Shown here: in pieces, positions 28,347-37,696 of the stretch | How positions within the stretch are numbered: the stretch's first letter is position 1 | How the letters are laid out: the number at the start of each line of letters is the position of its first letter | Assembly: GCA_947498645.1 (NCBI GenBank) | Contig: CANMKS010000001.1 | Location: forward strand, 2,332,032-2,396,031 | Origin: an uncultured Paracoccaceae bacterium | GTDB lineage: Bacteria > Pseudomonadota > Alphaproteobacteria > Rhodobacterales > Rhodobacteraceae | Direction: 5' to 3' | Length of the DNA: 64,000 nt | Notes under the pieces: model-generated | The model's database searches: none | What the model was told of the DNA's origin: nothing | Seen by the model: only the letters and a program-made list of their open reading frames with translations | Position numbers and translations under genes: made by a program

Positions 28347-28774
28347 TGCTGAGGCCGGATGATTTTGCAGGGCTTTGGCAGGTCACGCGCGAGATAGATG
28401 ATCGCTACAGCGGTCAGATCGGGCGGTTCGAGGGCGAAGTGCGGTTTGGTGGCGATAGGGCCGACACGCTGCACTACAACGAAAGCGGAACGATGCGCTT
28501 TGGCGGTGGTCCGGATCTGCAAGCCACGCGCAGCTACTTCTGGCATTTTCATGCCGATCATGTCGACGTGACATTCGCGGATCGCAAACCCTTTCACCGT
28601 TTCCGGGCCGAAGGGCAAGGCCTGGGCACCGATCATCCCTGTGGTGATGATCTATATACAGTCCGCTATGATTTCACCGGGTGGCCGCGGTGGACGGCCG
28701 TCTGGACCGTCAAAGGGCCGCGCAAGGACTATGTTTCAACGTCGCTTTACACGCCTGTCCAGTCCCAAAGCTGA
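28346..28774 (+). CDS. DUF6314 family protein
   Basis: The protein has 142 residues. The start is ATG 28346, sharing an A with the upstream TGA; GTG 28343 is an alternative. The sequence has the lipocalin-like pattern of DUF6314: FAGLWQVTREI, FEGEVRFGG, a central HFHADHVDVTFADRKPFH, and HPCGDDLYTVRYDF near the end. The function is unknown; no signal peptide. It is coupled to the small exported protein. Confidence 0.75.
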   Translation: MLRPDDFAGLWQVTREIDDRYSGQIGRFEGEVRFGGDRADTLHYNESGTMRFGGGPDLQATRSYFWHFHADHVDVTFADRKPFHRFRAEGQGLGTDHPCGDDLYTVRYDFTGWPRWTAVWTVKGPRKDYVSTSLYTPVQSQS

Positions 28775-28874
28775 TCCAGGACAAGGCAAATGGGGTGTTA
28801 GCGCCATCTCACTTGCGCCGCGTCGCAGCATGGGCAATAAATGCGCAACGAAATAAACAAGGGGAGAGCGGCAG

Positions 28875-29480
28875 ATGGCCCTCGCACTTAACGATAAAGT
28901 TCTGACCGAGGCCTTTGGCCCCTCCGAAGGCACCGCTTTGCGCGTCAAGCAGGTGCTGATGGTTGTTTTGGGGATCGTGGCCTTGTCCATCCTTGCCAAG
29001 GTCAAAATCCCGATGTGGCCTGTGCCGATCACCATGGGTACATTTGCTGTGCTGACAATCGGCGCAGCCTACGGCCCGCGTCTGGGTCTGGCGACCATTC
29101 TTGGCTACATGATCATTGGTGCTCTGGGCTTTGATGTCTTTGCAAGCTCTTCGGCTGAAAATGCAGGCCTGACATATATGATGGGCGGCACTGGCGGCTA
29201 TCTGCTGGGTTATGTGTTTGCCACATTGGCGCTCGGCTTTGCCGCGCGCGCGGGTTGGGATCGTTCTGTTGTGCTGATGGCTTTTGCTCTGCTGATCGCC
29301 AACGCGCTGATCTATGTTCCGGGTGTTGCTTGGCTGACCGTGCTTTACGAAGGCAAAGGGCTGGCTTGGGCGGTTGAAGTTGGCCTGACACCTTTCCTGA
29401 TTGGTGACGCGCTGAAGCTGGGCCTTGCGGCGCTGCTGGTGCCCGGTCTGTGGAAGCTGATCGGTGACGCGCGGTCATAA
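28875..29480 (+). CDS. bioY: Biotin transporter BioY
   Basis: The protein has 201 residues and about six helices. The BioY pattern is clear: KIPMWPVPITMGTFAVLTIGA near the N terminus, AYGPRLGLA, and GGTGGYLLGYVFA (residues about 95-110). BioY is the S component that binds biotin and can work with or without EcfAT. No bioM/bioN genes are adjacent. A good ribosome site (AAGGGGAGA) precedes the ATG. I see no BioR-like operator in the 100 bases upstream. Confidence 0.95.
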   Translation: MALALNDKVLTEAFGPSEGTALRVKQVLMVVLGIVALSILAKVKIPMWPVPITMGTFAVLTIGAAYGPRLGLATILGYMIIGALGFDVFASSSAENAGLTYMMGGTGGYLLGYVFATLALGFAARAGWDRSVVLMAFALLIANALIYVPGVAWLTVLYEGKGLAWAVEVGLTPFLIGDALKLGLAALLVPGLWKLIGDARS

Positions 29481-29502
29481 GAACCCGCAAGCGGAATTGA
29501 AG

Positions 29503-29531
29503 AAGGCGCTGCGGTCCGCAGCGCCTTTTTT
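29503..29531. terminator. Terminator between bioY and the convergent hydrolase-OsmC gene
   Basis: A 12-bp stem AAGGCGCTGCGG / CCGCAGCGCCTT is followed by a T run on the plus strand. It ends bioY and touches the stop of the opposite gene. Confidence 0.9.
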
Positions 29532-30736
29532 CATGCCAGAACGGTTTTGACCGTCGATGCGCGCTCCAACGTGCGGTGGACCGGGCATTTGTCTGCGATC
29601 TCTAGCAGACGCGCACGTTGTGCGTCGTCCAGATCCCCGCTGAGGTGGATAACCCGTTCAAAGTGGTCAACCTTTTCACCCGGTTTTTCGGCATCCACGG
29701 CATGTTCCTTGGCGTGCTGGACATCGACGCTGACCCCGGTCAGGGGCCAACCTTTGCGCCGTGCATACATGCGGATGGTCATGGAGGTACAAGCGCCCAA
29801 ACCAGCAGAGACAAACCCATAGGGCGTCAGCCCTTTGTTGGTGCCGCCAAACTTCGCGGGTTCATCAGCCAGCACATGATGCGGGCCTGACTGCACGTCT
29901 TGCAGGAAACCATTGGCGTCAGCCTCTGTCACGCGCATCACGCCTTCGGGCGCTTGGGCGGGTTTCTTGGGTTGTTCCAGTTTCAGATACCGCTTGGACC
30001 ACGCCGCAATCACGTCTGCCGCGTATTCTGCATCCGCAGGACGGGTGATCAGGTGGTCGGCATCGTCCAGTGTGACAAAGCTCTTGGGGTGTTTGGCGGC
30101 AAGAAATATCTCAGAGGCATTTTCAACACCGACAGTTGCATCGCGCGGGGCGTGCAGCACCAGCAGGGCGGCGCCCAGTTTCGCGATAGAGGATTTGAGG
30201 TTGGCCTGGCTCACATCCTCGACAAAACCTTTGCCGATGCGGAAGGGACGACCGCCAAGCGAAACCTCGGCGACACCTTGATCGACGATTTGGGGAATTG
30301 AGTCCGAGAAGTTATGGGTCACATGCCCCGGATCATAAGGTGCGCCGATGGTCACGACGGCCTTGACGCTGTCCATCATCGGGGCCGCTTTCAGCACAGC
30401 CGCACCGCCGAGCGAATGCCCGATGATCAGTGTGGGCGACATCCCCCGCGCGTCCAGAGCCTTACCGGCGGCGATCAGATCGTCGACGTTGGAGGTAAAG
30501 CTGGTGTTCTCAAACTCGCCTTCGGAATGCCCCAAACCTGTGAAATCAAACCGCAAGACTGCGATGCCCATCGACGACAGTCGCGCCGCGATCCGGCGCG
30601 CTGCGGTGATGTCCTTGGAGCAGGTAAAGCAATGCGCAAACAGGGCCGTCGCCAGATGCGGGCCATTGGGCAAATCGAGGCGCGCGGCGAGCGTGTCGCC
30701 CGCGTGACCGGAGAAGGTGAGTTTTTCAGTTGGCAT
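29531..30736 (-). CDS. Alpha/beta hydrolase-OsmC fusion protein
   Basis: The protein has 401 residues from ATG 30736. The N-terminal part (about 1-245) is an alpha/beta hydrolase with nucleophile elbow GHSLGG and a final catalytic-His region DADHLITRP. The C-terminal part (about 265-400) is an OsmC-like domain with the signature GLTPYGFVSAGLGACTSMT, including the resolving Cys, and CPVHRTL with a second Cys. OsmC proteins reduce organic peroxides with a Cys pair. The fusion is known in several proteobacteria; a joint function, such as ester/peroxide detoxification, is inference. Confidence 0.9.
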   Translation of the reverse strand: MPTEKLTFSGHAGDTLAARLDLPNGPHLATALFAHCFTCSKDITAARRIAARLSSMGIAVLRFDFTGLGHSEGEFENTSFTSNVDDLIAAGKALDARGMSPTLIIGHSLGGAAVLKAAPMMDSVKAVVTIGAPYDPGHVTHNFSDSIPQIVDQGVAEVSLGGRPFRIGKGFVEDVSQANLKSSIAKLGAALLVLHAPRDATVGVENASEIFLAAKHPKSFVTLDDADHLITRPADAEYAADVIAAWSKRYLKLEQPKKPAQAPEGVMRVTEADANGFLQDVQSGPHHVLADEPAKFGGTNKGLTPYGFVSAGLGACTSMTIRMYARRKGWPLTGVSVDVQHAKEHAVDAEKPGEKVDHFERVIHLSGDLDDAQRARLLEIADKCPVHRTLERASTVKTVLA

Positions 30737-30852
30737 TTGAGGGGACCTTTCCTTGGCGGTCTGCTTGAAATCTGCGCAAGAGATGGGCGTAAGATGCGCG
30801 TCCGGCAATGTTAAACAGAAACAATCGCGGCAAGGTGAGAGATGTTACGAAT

Positions 30853-31716
30853 ATGAGATTTCTGGTTTTGATGATGCAGGCAGGGGCGATGTGCCTGTTG
30901 CTGGCGGTACTGCTTAGCTTTGCAGGCGCGCTGCACCCGGTTTTTGACAGCCTGTCACTGATGCGTTTGCCGTTGGCGGCGCTATGCCTGCTGGTGCTTG
31001 TTTTTCCCATGGGCGCGCGCCTACGGCTGATGCTGGCGGCGGCGGTGATGCTGGGCGCCGGAACGACGGTGCCGATGTTCTTTGGGCCACAGATGGCTGG
31101 TGACCTGCGCATCTATTCCAAGAATATGCAGTTCGCGAACCGCGAGTTGGAGGCATTGGCCAACGATATACGGGCCAGTGGGGCGGATGTGGTCACCTTG
31201 CAAGAGGTGTCGCGCGCCAATCGGGCGATGATGGCGGCGTTGCGGGATGTCTATCCGCATCAGCATATTTGCACTTTCTCGGGGTGGAACGGGATCGCCG
31301 TTCTGTCGCGCAATCCAGTCGTGCAGACCGCATGTTCCGACCGGCGTGCCGTTGCGGCGGCACAGGTGCAAACCGGGCAGGGGTTGGTTTGGGTGGCCTC
31401 GGTCCATCTGAGTTGGCCATTTCCATATGGCAATGCCCGGTCCGGTGCGGCTGCGGCAGACCTGCTTGCGCAGCTGGAAGGGCCTGTCGTGATGGCCGGT
31501 GACTTCAACATCTTCCCTTGGGCCAATAGTGTGCAAGGGATGCAACAGGCCGCCGCCTTGCAAGTGGCCCAGCCTGTGCGCCCGACGTTTGATTTGCGCG
31601 GTGTGCCGCTGTTGCTGGATCATGTGCATGCGCCGGGTGGCGGGGCAGCACAGTATCGGGGGCTGTTTGGGTCAGATCACCTTGGGGTGCTGGCGGATGT
31701 CTCGCTGAGCCGTTAG
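30853..31716 (+). CDS. Endonuclease/exonuclease/phosphatase family membrane protein
   Basis: The protein has 287 residues from ATG 30853; GTG 30838 or the longer frame to 30808 are alternatives. Three hydrophobic helices (about 1-85) precede an EEP domain with LQEVSRAN (metal Glu), ASVHLSWPFPYGN, AGDFNIFPW (Asp/Asn) and GSDHLGVLAD (catalytic His). The active site probably faces the periplasm. EEP enzymes cut nucleic acids, phosphoinositides or sphingomyelin; the substrate here is not known. The layout resembles YbhP/VanX-like periplasmic EEP proteins. Confidence 0.82.
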   Translation: MRFLVLMMQAGAMCLLLAVLLSFAGALHPVFDSLSLMRLPLAALCLLVLVFPMGARLRLMLAAAVMLGAGTTVPMFFGPQMAGDLRIYSKNMQFANRELEALANDIRASGADVVTLQEVSRANRAMMAALRDVYPHQHICTFSGWNGIAVLSRNPVVQTACSDRRAVAAAQVQTGQGLVWVASVHLSWPFPYGNARSGAAAADLLAQLEGPVVMAGDFNIFPWANSVQGMQQAAALQVAQPVRPTFDLRGVPLLLDHVHAPGGGAAQYRGLFGSDHLGVLADVSLSR

Positions 31717-33053
31717 AGTCCCATCAATGCAGGGTCATGGGGGTATTTGGTCAGGTTTTCAAAGCCGTCTTCGGTGATCAGAACCTGATCTTCCAGCTTG
31801 ATGGAAAAATCGCCGCCTTCGGGGCTGATCAGCGCCTCGACACAAAGCGTCATGCCCGGTTGCAGTTCATAGTCAAATGCACCGGGCACCATCTTGTCGG
31901 GGTAGGCAACCAAGGGCCATTCGTCGCAAAGACCGACACCGTGCATCAGGCAGCCATACTTCAGCTTTTGATATTTGTCGGGCAGCACATGGGTGTTGCG
32001 CGACAGCTCTTCGATATTCACGCCGGGTTTGAGCATTTGCATATTTGTTTCAATATGCTCCACACCGATCTTCATCGCCTCGATCATATCCGCGCGCGGC
32101 TTGGCGTCGCCGATCCACCACGTGCGGCTGATGTCGACGCAGATACCGTAAGCGCCCACCAGATCTGTATCAAAGGCGACGATCTCATTGTTTTGCACGA
32201 TCCGCCCGCCGCACTCCTGAAACCACGGGTTCGTCCGCGGGCCGGATGATAACAGCCGCGTTTCGATCCACTCGCCGCCGCGGCGGATGTTTTCGGCATG
32301 AAGGACGGCCCAGATATCATCCTCGGACATATCGCCATTTGGCACGCCCGCACGTGCGGCGTCTTCCATGGCGTAGCACGCTGCCTCGCAGGCATGGCTG
32401 GCGCAGCGCATGGCGAGGATTTCGTCAGGGCCTTTGATGCTGCGGGCCTTTTCGGTCAGTTCCTCGCCGGGGTGGACGGTGAAGCCGACAGCCTCCAATG
32501 CGCGCAAACCGTGCAACATGGGTTTATCAACACCCAGTGCCATGTTGCCGCCGCCATGCTCGCGGATTACATCGCGCACCTCATTGGCAAAGTTATCCGC
32601 CGCCGGTTCCAGTTTGTCGCCGCGGTCGAAATAGAACAGGTCCGCGCCGGTGCGTTGTTCATTCACCAACGGGTTGAATTTGCTTAGAAACATGCCGTTC
32701 TTGTAGTCCCACATCACCATATAACCGTCTGCGCAGACGATGCAGGCGCGGAATGGGTTGTGGCTGTTCCACAGCTGCATATTGGTGCTGTCGGTTGCGT
32801 AGCGGATGTTGAGCGGATCAAACATCAGGATGCCGCCGTAGTTGCGGGCATTCACCGCATCAACCAGCCGCTTGTGCCGCCAAGCGCGCATGGCGGGTAG
32901 ATCGGGCAGTTGCAGACCTGCGGCCTCCCATTCCTTGAAAGCCAGTTGGGTGGGGCCAATTTCGACCCTGTCCTGATCGTTGGGGGTGCCATCGGCAAGT
33001 GTTGCGCCGCGTGAAGGGTCGATTTTGCGGGTGTCGCGGTAGTGGGTATTCAT
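31713..33053 (-). CDS. dddP: Dimethylsulfoniopropionate lyase DddP
   Basis: The protein has 446 residues from ATG 33053, preceded by AAGGAC. It belongs to the M24 (creatinase/aminopeptidase) fold but carries the near-invariant roseobacter DddP blocks: DTRKIDPSRGATL at the start, DPLNIRYATDSTNMQLWN, GGEWIETRLLSSGPRTNPW and HGVGLCDEWPLVAYP. The metal ligands are all present: the two Asp in AFDTDLVG and ICVDIS, the His in LMHGVG, and the Glu in VEALIS and LEDQVL. DddP cleaves the algal osmolyte DMSP to dimethyl sulfide and acrylate, providing carbon and sulfur to marine bacteria. No dmdA or acrylate genes are adjacent. Confidence 0.95.
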   Translation of the reverse strand: MNTHYRDTRKIDPSRGATLADGTPNDQDRVEIGPTQLAFKEWEAAGLQLPDLPAMRAWRHKRLVDAVNARNYGGILMFDPLNIRYATDSTNMQLWNSHNPFRACIVCADGYMVMWDYKNGMFLSKFNPLVNEQRTGADLFYFDRGDKLEPAADNFANEVRDVIREHGGGNMALGVDKPMLHGLRALEAVGFTVHPGEELTEKARSIKGPDEILAMRCASHACEAACYAMEDAARAGVPNGDMSEDDIWAVLHAENIRRGGEWIETRLLSSGPRTNPWFQECGGRIVQNNEIVAFDTDLVGAYGICVDISRTWWIGDAKPRADMIEAMKIGVEHIETNMQMLKPGVNIEELSRNTHVLPDKYQKLKYGCLMHGVGLCDEWPLVAYPDKMVPGAFDYELQPGMTLCVEALISPEGGDFSIKLEDQVLITEDGFENLTKYPHDPALMGL

Positions 33054-33106
33054 GGCGCTGTCCTTGGCATTTTCAAACCAAGTATGCGCCGATCGACCCA
33101 AACAAC

Positions 33107-33123
33107 ATGTCCGTTTTCGACAT
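33107..33123. promoter_or_regulatory. Inverted repeat upstream of dddP
   Basis: ATGTC and GACAT are separated by seven bases, 54 bases before the dddP start codon on the opposite strand. The size fits a dimeric repressor or activator site. The factor is unknown. Confidence 0.3.
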
Positions 33124-33168
33124 TTTCAGGTCAGAGTGGGGCGCATTCCGCCCCAGATCTTGTGAAAG

Positions 33169-33561
33169 CTACAGCAGGAACGCGATGAGAAAGACCAGCG
33201 CGATGAACGCGAAATAGATGTATTTGAGCGTTTTCACGACACCAAAAAAGACATCGAATACACCGCCAACCCCGCGCAGCGCGGAATTCGCCGTCGCCCC
33301 GGCGGGAGTGGATTTTGGCGGGCGGGGTGGTGTCGGTTGTGATGTCTCTGCCCGATATTTTGCGCCCCATGGCGACTGGGGCGATGGGTGTGCTGGCGCT
33401 TTGGGTTTGGGGTGTGCCGGTTGGCGCTGGCGTCCGGGCTGCGTGGCAGGATTTGCCTTGCGCAGGCTATTGAGCGGCTGTTCCGGCATCCGTTTGGCCG
33501 ATCCGCGATAGGCTGTTGAGGGGCCTTTGTAGCGCACGTCGATAGGGTGGTATTTGCTCAT
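33169..33561 (-). CDS. Hypothetical Pro-rich tail-anchored protein
   Basis: The protein has 130 residues. It starts MSKYHPIDVRYKGPSTAYRG, continues with a long Pro/Ala/Lys-rich disordered middle (about 25-90), and ends in a 20-residue hydrophobic helix (YIYFAFIALVFLIAFLL), so it is probably tail-anchored with its body in the cytoplasm. I do not recognise the family. Codon use and the AAAGA ribosome site suggest it is real. It lies between dddP and the peptide-binding protein gene, all on the minus strand. Confidence 0.65.
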   Translation of the reverse strand: MSKYHPIDVRYKGPSTAYRGSAKRMPEQPLNSLRKANPATQPGRQRQPAHPKPKAPAHPSPQSPWGAKYRAETSQPTPPRPPKSTPAGATANSALRGVGGVFDVFFGVVKTLKYIYFAFIALVFLIAFLL

Positions 33562-33665
33562 CTGGAAATCTTTGATCGGTGGAATGCTCTGCCCATTCTT
33601 GGCGGTACGATGCGGCGATTATGAGGCGCGGGCAACATGATTTGTGGCCAATGCGCAGCGGCGGT

Positions 33666-35519
33666 TCAGTCCAGACCCGGTGCAAGCGCGCCTTCGGCCA
33701 CAAGGGCCGCATATTTTTCCTGATCAAACCACCAGAAATCCACACCGCGAAAGAAGTCGTAAGGTGCAGGTTCGGCAGGTCGGCCAAAGATATCCCAGAC
33801 CGCAACGCGGTGCGCCCCAAGGTTCCAGCCGCCAATCCAGATGTGTTTGCTGCGAAAAACCCGGTCCAATGCCCGAATGGCTGTTGTCAGCTCTTCCCGG
33901 CTTTCCGCGACCACGGCACGTTCGATCAGGGCATCAACCACCGGATCAGCGATGCCGATCAGGTTGTTGCTGCCCTCGGTCGCGGCCGCGTTAGAGCCGT
34001 AGAAGGCGCGCAATTCCGCCCCCGGCGTTGTTTGCACCTGCCACGCTGTCGATGACATATCAAAATCAAAGGCACGGCGGCGCTGTGTCCATGAACTGGG
34101 GTCAAGTACGTCGAAATTGGCGTCAATTCCCAAGGCTTTGAGGTTTTCCACAAAGGGCACCATGACCCGTTCCAGACTGCGGCTGTCATCGGGCATATCC
34201 AGCGTCAGCACGGTGCCAACCGCATTCCGCCGCACGCCATCGTCGCCAACGGTCCAGCCTGCCGCATCCAGCAAGGCGGACGCATCGCGCAACGCGGCCC
34301 GGTCACGGGGCGTGGACACACCAGCGCGCGGCACATGCACCGCTTTGGTGAAAATCTCTGCTGGCAGTTGATCGCGGAATTCTTCCAGCAACGCCAGCTC
34401 TGCCCCTTCGGGCAAACCTGTCGCCTGCATATCGGTGTTTTCAAAGAAACTGTCGGTGCGCTCATAGGCGCCGTAGAAAACCGTTTCATTTGTCCATGCA
34501 AAGTTGAAGGCCAACGCGATGGCCTGCCGCACGCGGATATCCTGCAACGCCGGGCGGCGCATGTTGAACCATATGCCTTGCGCATTGGCAGGCCGGGCGT
34601 CGGGGATCAGCAACTGCTGCACCCAGCCGCGCTGCGCCGCGGGAAAATCATAACCTGTCGCCCAAGAGGATGAGCGGTATTCAACCCGCACCTGATATTC
34701 TCCGGCGGCGAAAGCCTCGAGCCCGACAGTGTCATCGACGAAGTATTCATATGTAAAACAGTCGAAATTGTTGCGGCCTACATTCACCGGCAAATCAGCC
34801 GCCCAGTAATCATCCGTCTTGCAAAACCGCAACGTACGGGGCGGGTCCGCTGCCGTGACCTCATAGGCGCCAGAGCCAAGGGGGATATTCATCCAGCTTT
34901 CGCCAAAGGCAACGTCTTCGTAGAAATGCGCAGGCAGAACCGGCAGTTCGGCAATATCAGCCAGCAACCCGCTGCCAGCACCTGGTGCCAGATCAAAACG
35001 CACCCGGTGATCGGTTTGGGCGGTCACATCGGTGATGTCGGACAACAGATTGCCATAATAGGGGTGGCCTTCGGTTCTGAGCGCGTTGATCGTGAAAACG
35101 ACATCATTGGCGGTAACGGGTACACCATCATGGAAACGGGCCTGGGGGCGCAGATCGAAGGTGACGTAGGACAGATCATCGGGGTAGGAGATCGTCTCGG
35201 CCAGCAACCCATAAAGCGCGTCAGGTTCATCATGGGCACGGACCATCAGGCTGTCATAGATATGCACGCCGACCTCGGGCGCGCCGTCGCCCTTGATGAC
35301 AAAGGCGTTCAGGCTGTCGAAGGTTGGCGTGCCATAAAGCTGGCGCTGGGTGAGGGTGCCGCCTTGGGGGGCGTCAGGGTTGGCGTAATCGAAATGGGTA
35401 AAGTCGGGGCCATACTTCAGATCGCCAAAGGTGGCATAGCCGTGGCTGGTGGTGGTGTCCGAAAAGGCAGGTGTAGACAGCGCGATCAGCGTCAGTAGGG
35501 CGGGTATGCGAATGGTCAT
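33666..35519 (-). CDS. ABC transporter substrate-binding protein, family 5 (YejA-like)
   Basis: The protein has 617 residues from ATG 35519. A signal peptide ends TPAFSD (residues 1-20). HGYATFGDLKYGPDFTHFDYANPDAPQGG at the mature start and the SYPDDLSYVTFDLRPQARFHDG region are typical of YejA-type oligopeptide or murein-peptide binding proteins. It would be periplasmic. No permease or ATPase gene (yejBEF) is adjacent, so it is an orphan or the partner genes are elsewhere. An AGAGG ribosome site precedes the start. Confidence 0.9.
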   Translation of the reverse strand: MTIRIPALLTLIALSTPAFSDTTTSHGYATFGDLKYGPDFTHFDYANPDAPQGGTLTQRQLYGTPTFDSLNAFVIKGDGAPEVGVHIYDSLMVRAHDEPDALYGLLAETISYPDDLSYVTFDLRPQARFHDGVPVTANDVVFTINALRTEGHPYYGNLLSDITDVTAQTDHRVRFDLAPGAGSGLLADIAELPVLPAHFYEDVAFGESWMNIPLGSGAYEVTAADPPRTLRFCKTDDYWAADLPVNVGRNNFDCFTYEYFVDDTVGLEAFAAGEYQVRVEYRSSSWATGYDFPAAQRGWVQQLLIPDARPANAQGIWFNMRRPALQDIRVRQAIALAFNFAWTNETVFYGAYERTDSFFENTDMQATGLPEGAELALLEEFRDQLPAEIFTKAVHVPRAGVSTPRDRAALRDASALLDAAGWTVGDDGVRRNAVGTVLTLDMPDDSRSLERVMVPFVENLKALGIDANFDVLDPSSWTQRRRAFDFDMSSTAWQVQTTPGAELRAFYGSNAAATEGSNNLIGIADPVVDALIERAVVAESREELTTAIRALDRVFRSKHIWIGGWNLGAHRVAVWDIFGRPAEPAPYDFFRGVDFWWFDQEKYAALVAEGALAPGLD

Positions 35520-35701
35520 GGCAGCCTCTGATGTTGGGTTCACAAAGGACAACCCTGATAGGCTTGCGTGTCAAGTAAAGGTGAGAGTTTGGGCTGACCC
35601 ATGCGCCCCAAAATCGCTGATGCTGGTGGTATTTGGAGCTATAGTGGGGGTGGCTTTGGGAAGTGATACATCGGGTTCAAAGACGGCGATCAAATATGAA
35701 G

Positions 35702-35735
35702 AACCCCCGCCAGAATGCTCGGGCGGGGGTTTTCG
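35702..35735 (-). terminator. Terminator of glnA
   Basis: A 10-bp stem AACCCCCGCC / GGCGGGGGTT with a 10-base loop follows the glnA stop by 14 bases. Confidence 0.85.
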
Positions 35736-35744
35736 TTTCAGGAC

Positions 35745-37151
35745 TTAGCAGCTGTAGTACAGCTTGTATTCCATTGGGTGCGGTGTGTGCTCGTAGGCGT
35801 AGACCTCTTCCCACTTCAGTTCCATGTAGCCTTCCAGCTGGTCTTTGGTGAAAACATCACCGGCCAGCAGGAAGTCGTGGTCGGCTTCCAAGGACTCCAG
35901 TGCTTCGCGCAGGGAACCACAAACCGTTGGGATCGCGGCCAGCTCTTCTGGTGGCAGATCATAGAGGTCTTTGTCAGAGGACGGACCGGGATCAATCTTG
36001 TTCTTGATGCCGTCAAGGCCAGCCATCAACAGGGCTGCAAAGCACAGGTAAGGGTTGGCTGCGGGATCGGGGAAGCGGGCCTCGACACGCTTTGCCTTTG
36101 GGCTTTCGGCCCATGGGATACGCACACAACCCGACCGGTTGCGGGCAGAGTAGGCGCGCAGAACGGGCGCTTCAAAGCCGGGGATCAGGCGCTTGTAGCT
36201 GTTTGTGGATGGGTTAGTGATCGCGTTCAGCGCCTTGGCGTGCTTGAGGATACCGCCGATGAAATACAGCGCCTCTTGTGACAGATCAGCGTATTTATCG
36301 CCCGCGAACAGGGGTTTGCCGTCTTTCCAGATCGACATGTTCACATGCATCCCCGTGCCGTTATCGCCCGCAATGGGTTTTGGCATGAAGGTCGCGGATT
36401 TGCCGTAGGCCTGTGCGACGTTGTGTACAACGTATTTGTATTTCTGCTGTTCATCAGCCTGATGTGTCAGCGTGCCGAAAATCAGCCCCAACTCATGCTG
36501 GCAGGACGCAACCTCGTGGTGGTGCTTGTCGACCTTCATGCCCATCCGCTTCATGGTGGACAGCATTTCAGAGCGCATTTCCTGCGCGTCGTCGATTGGG
36601 TTGACGGGGAAATAACCACCCTTGACGCCGGGACGGTGGCCGGTGTTGCCCATTTCGTATTCGGTGTCGGTGTTCCATGCGCCGTCGATCGCATCAACTT
36701 CAAACGCAACCTTGTTCATGGAGACGCTGAAACGCACGTCATCAAAAACGAAGAATTCTGCCTCGGGGCCGAAATACGCTGTGTCACCGATGCCGGACGA
36801 CTTGAGGTATTCCTCGGCTTTCACGGCGGTCCCGCGCGGGTCGCGGCTATAGGGTTCCATCGTGTCGGGTTCAACGATGTTGCAGTTGATGCAGACCGTT
36901 TTCTCGGCATAAAACGGGTCCACATAGGCGCTGCTGGCTTGCGGCATCAGTTTCATGTCGGACTGATCAATGGATTTCCAACCGGCGATGGACGATCCAT
37001 CAAACATGAAACCTTCCTCAAGGAAGTCCTCATCAACCAAATCAGCAACAACCGTGACGTGCTGCAGTTTGCCGCGCGGGTCAGTGAAACGGATGTCGAC
37101 GTAGTCGGCTTCCTCGTCTTTGATCAGTTTCAGAACAGCTTTGTTGTCCAT
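35745..37151 (-). CDS. glnA: Glutamine synthetase type I
   Basis: The protein has 468 residues. It makes glutamine from glutamate and ammonia as a dodecamer. Signatures include [16 protein letters not shown] near the N terminus, the ATP-binding [14 protein letters not shown], and the adenylylation site LYDLPPEEL (Tyr about 397), so it is of the type regulated by GlnE. It lies 33 bases after glnB and is followed by a terminator, giving the standard alphaproteobacterial glnBA operon. Confidence 0.98.
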   Translation of the reverse strand: MDNKAVLKLIKDEEADYVDIRFTDPRGKLQHVTVVADLVDEDFLEEGFMFDGSSIAGWKSIDQSDMKLMPQASSAYVDPFYAEKTVCINCNIVEPDTMEPYSRDPRGTAVKAEEYLKSSGIGDTAYFGPEAEFFVFDDVRFSVSMNKVAFEVDAIDGAWNTDTEYEMGNTGHRPGVKGGYFPVNPIDDAQEMRSEMLSTMKRMGMKVDKHHHEVASCQHELGLIFGTLTHQADEQQKYKYVVHNVAQAYGKSATFMPKPIAGDNGTGMHVNMSIWKDGKPLFAGDKYADLSQEALYFIGGILKHAKALNAITNPSTNSYKRLIPGFEAPVLRAYSARNRSGCVRIPWAESPKAKRVEARFPDPAANPYLCFAALLMAGLDGIKNKIDPGPSSDKDLYDLPPEELAAIPTVCGSLREALESLEADHDFLLAGDVFTKDQLEGYMELKWEEVYAYEHTPHPMEYKLYYSC

Positions 37152-37184
37152 CTAGGATGTCCTTTTTCTTGGCGTAGATTTGAA

Positions 37185-37604
<420 letters not shown>

Positions 37605-37696
37605 TCAAGCCAGATTGGTGAAATCACCCAAGTTGCCTAAATTTTGTGCAGTTAGTCTGATTTCAGGGCAATTTGCGAAAACAAGGTGTGAAGACG

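Noticed and set aside
28775-28874. Riboswitch or BioR site before bioY
   Set aside because: No TTATA-type BioR palindrome or recognisable aptamer was found in the 100 bases.
35449-35748. Plus-strand frame of 99 codons between the binding-protein gene and glnA
   Set aside because: It lies partly antisense to the signal-peptide region of the binding protein and its end is the glnA terminator hairpin. A shorter version from 35620 has a hydrophobic start but no ribosome site or known relative.
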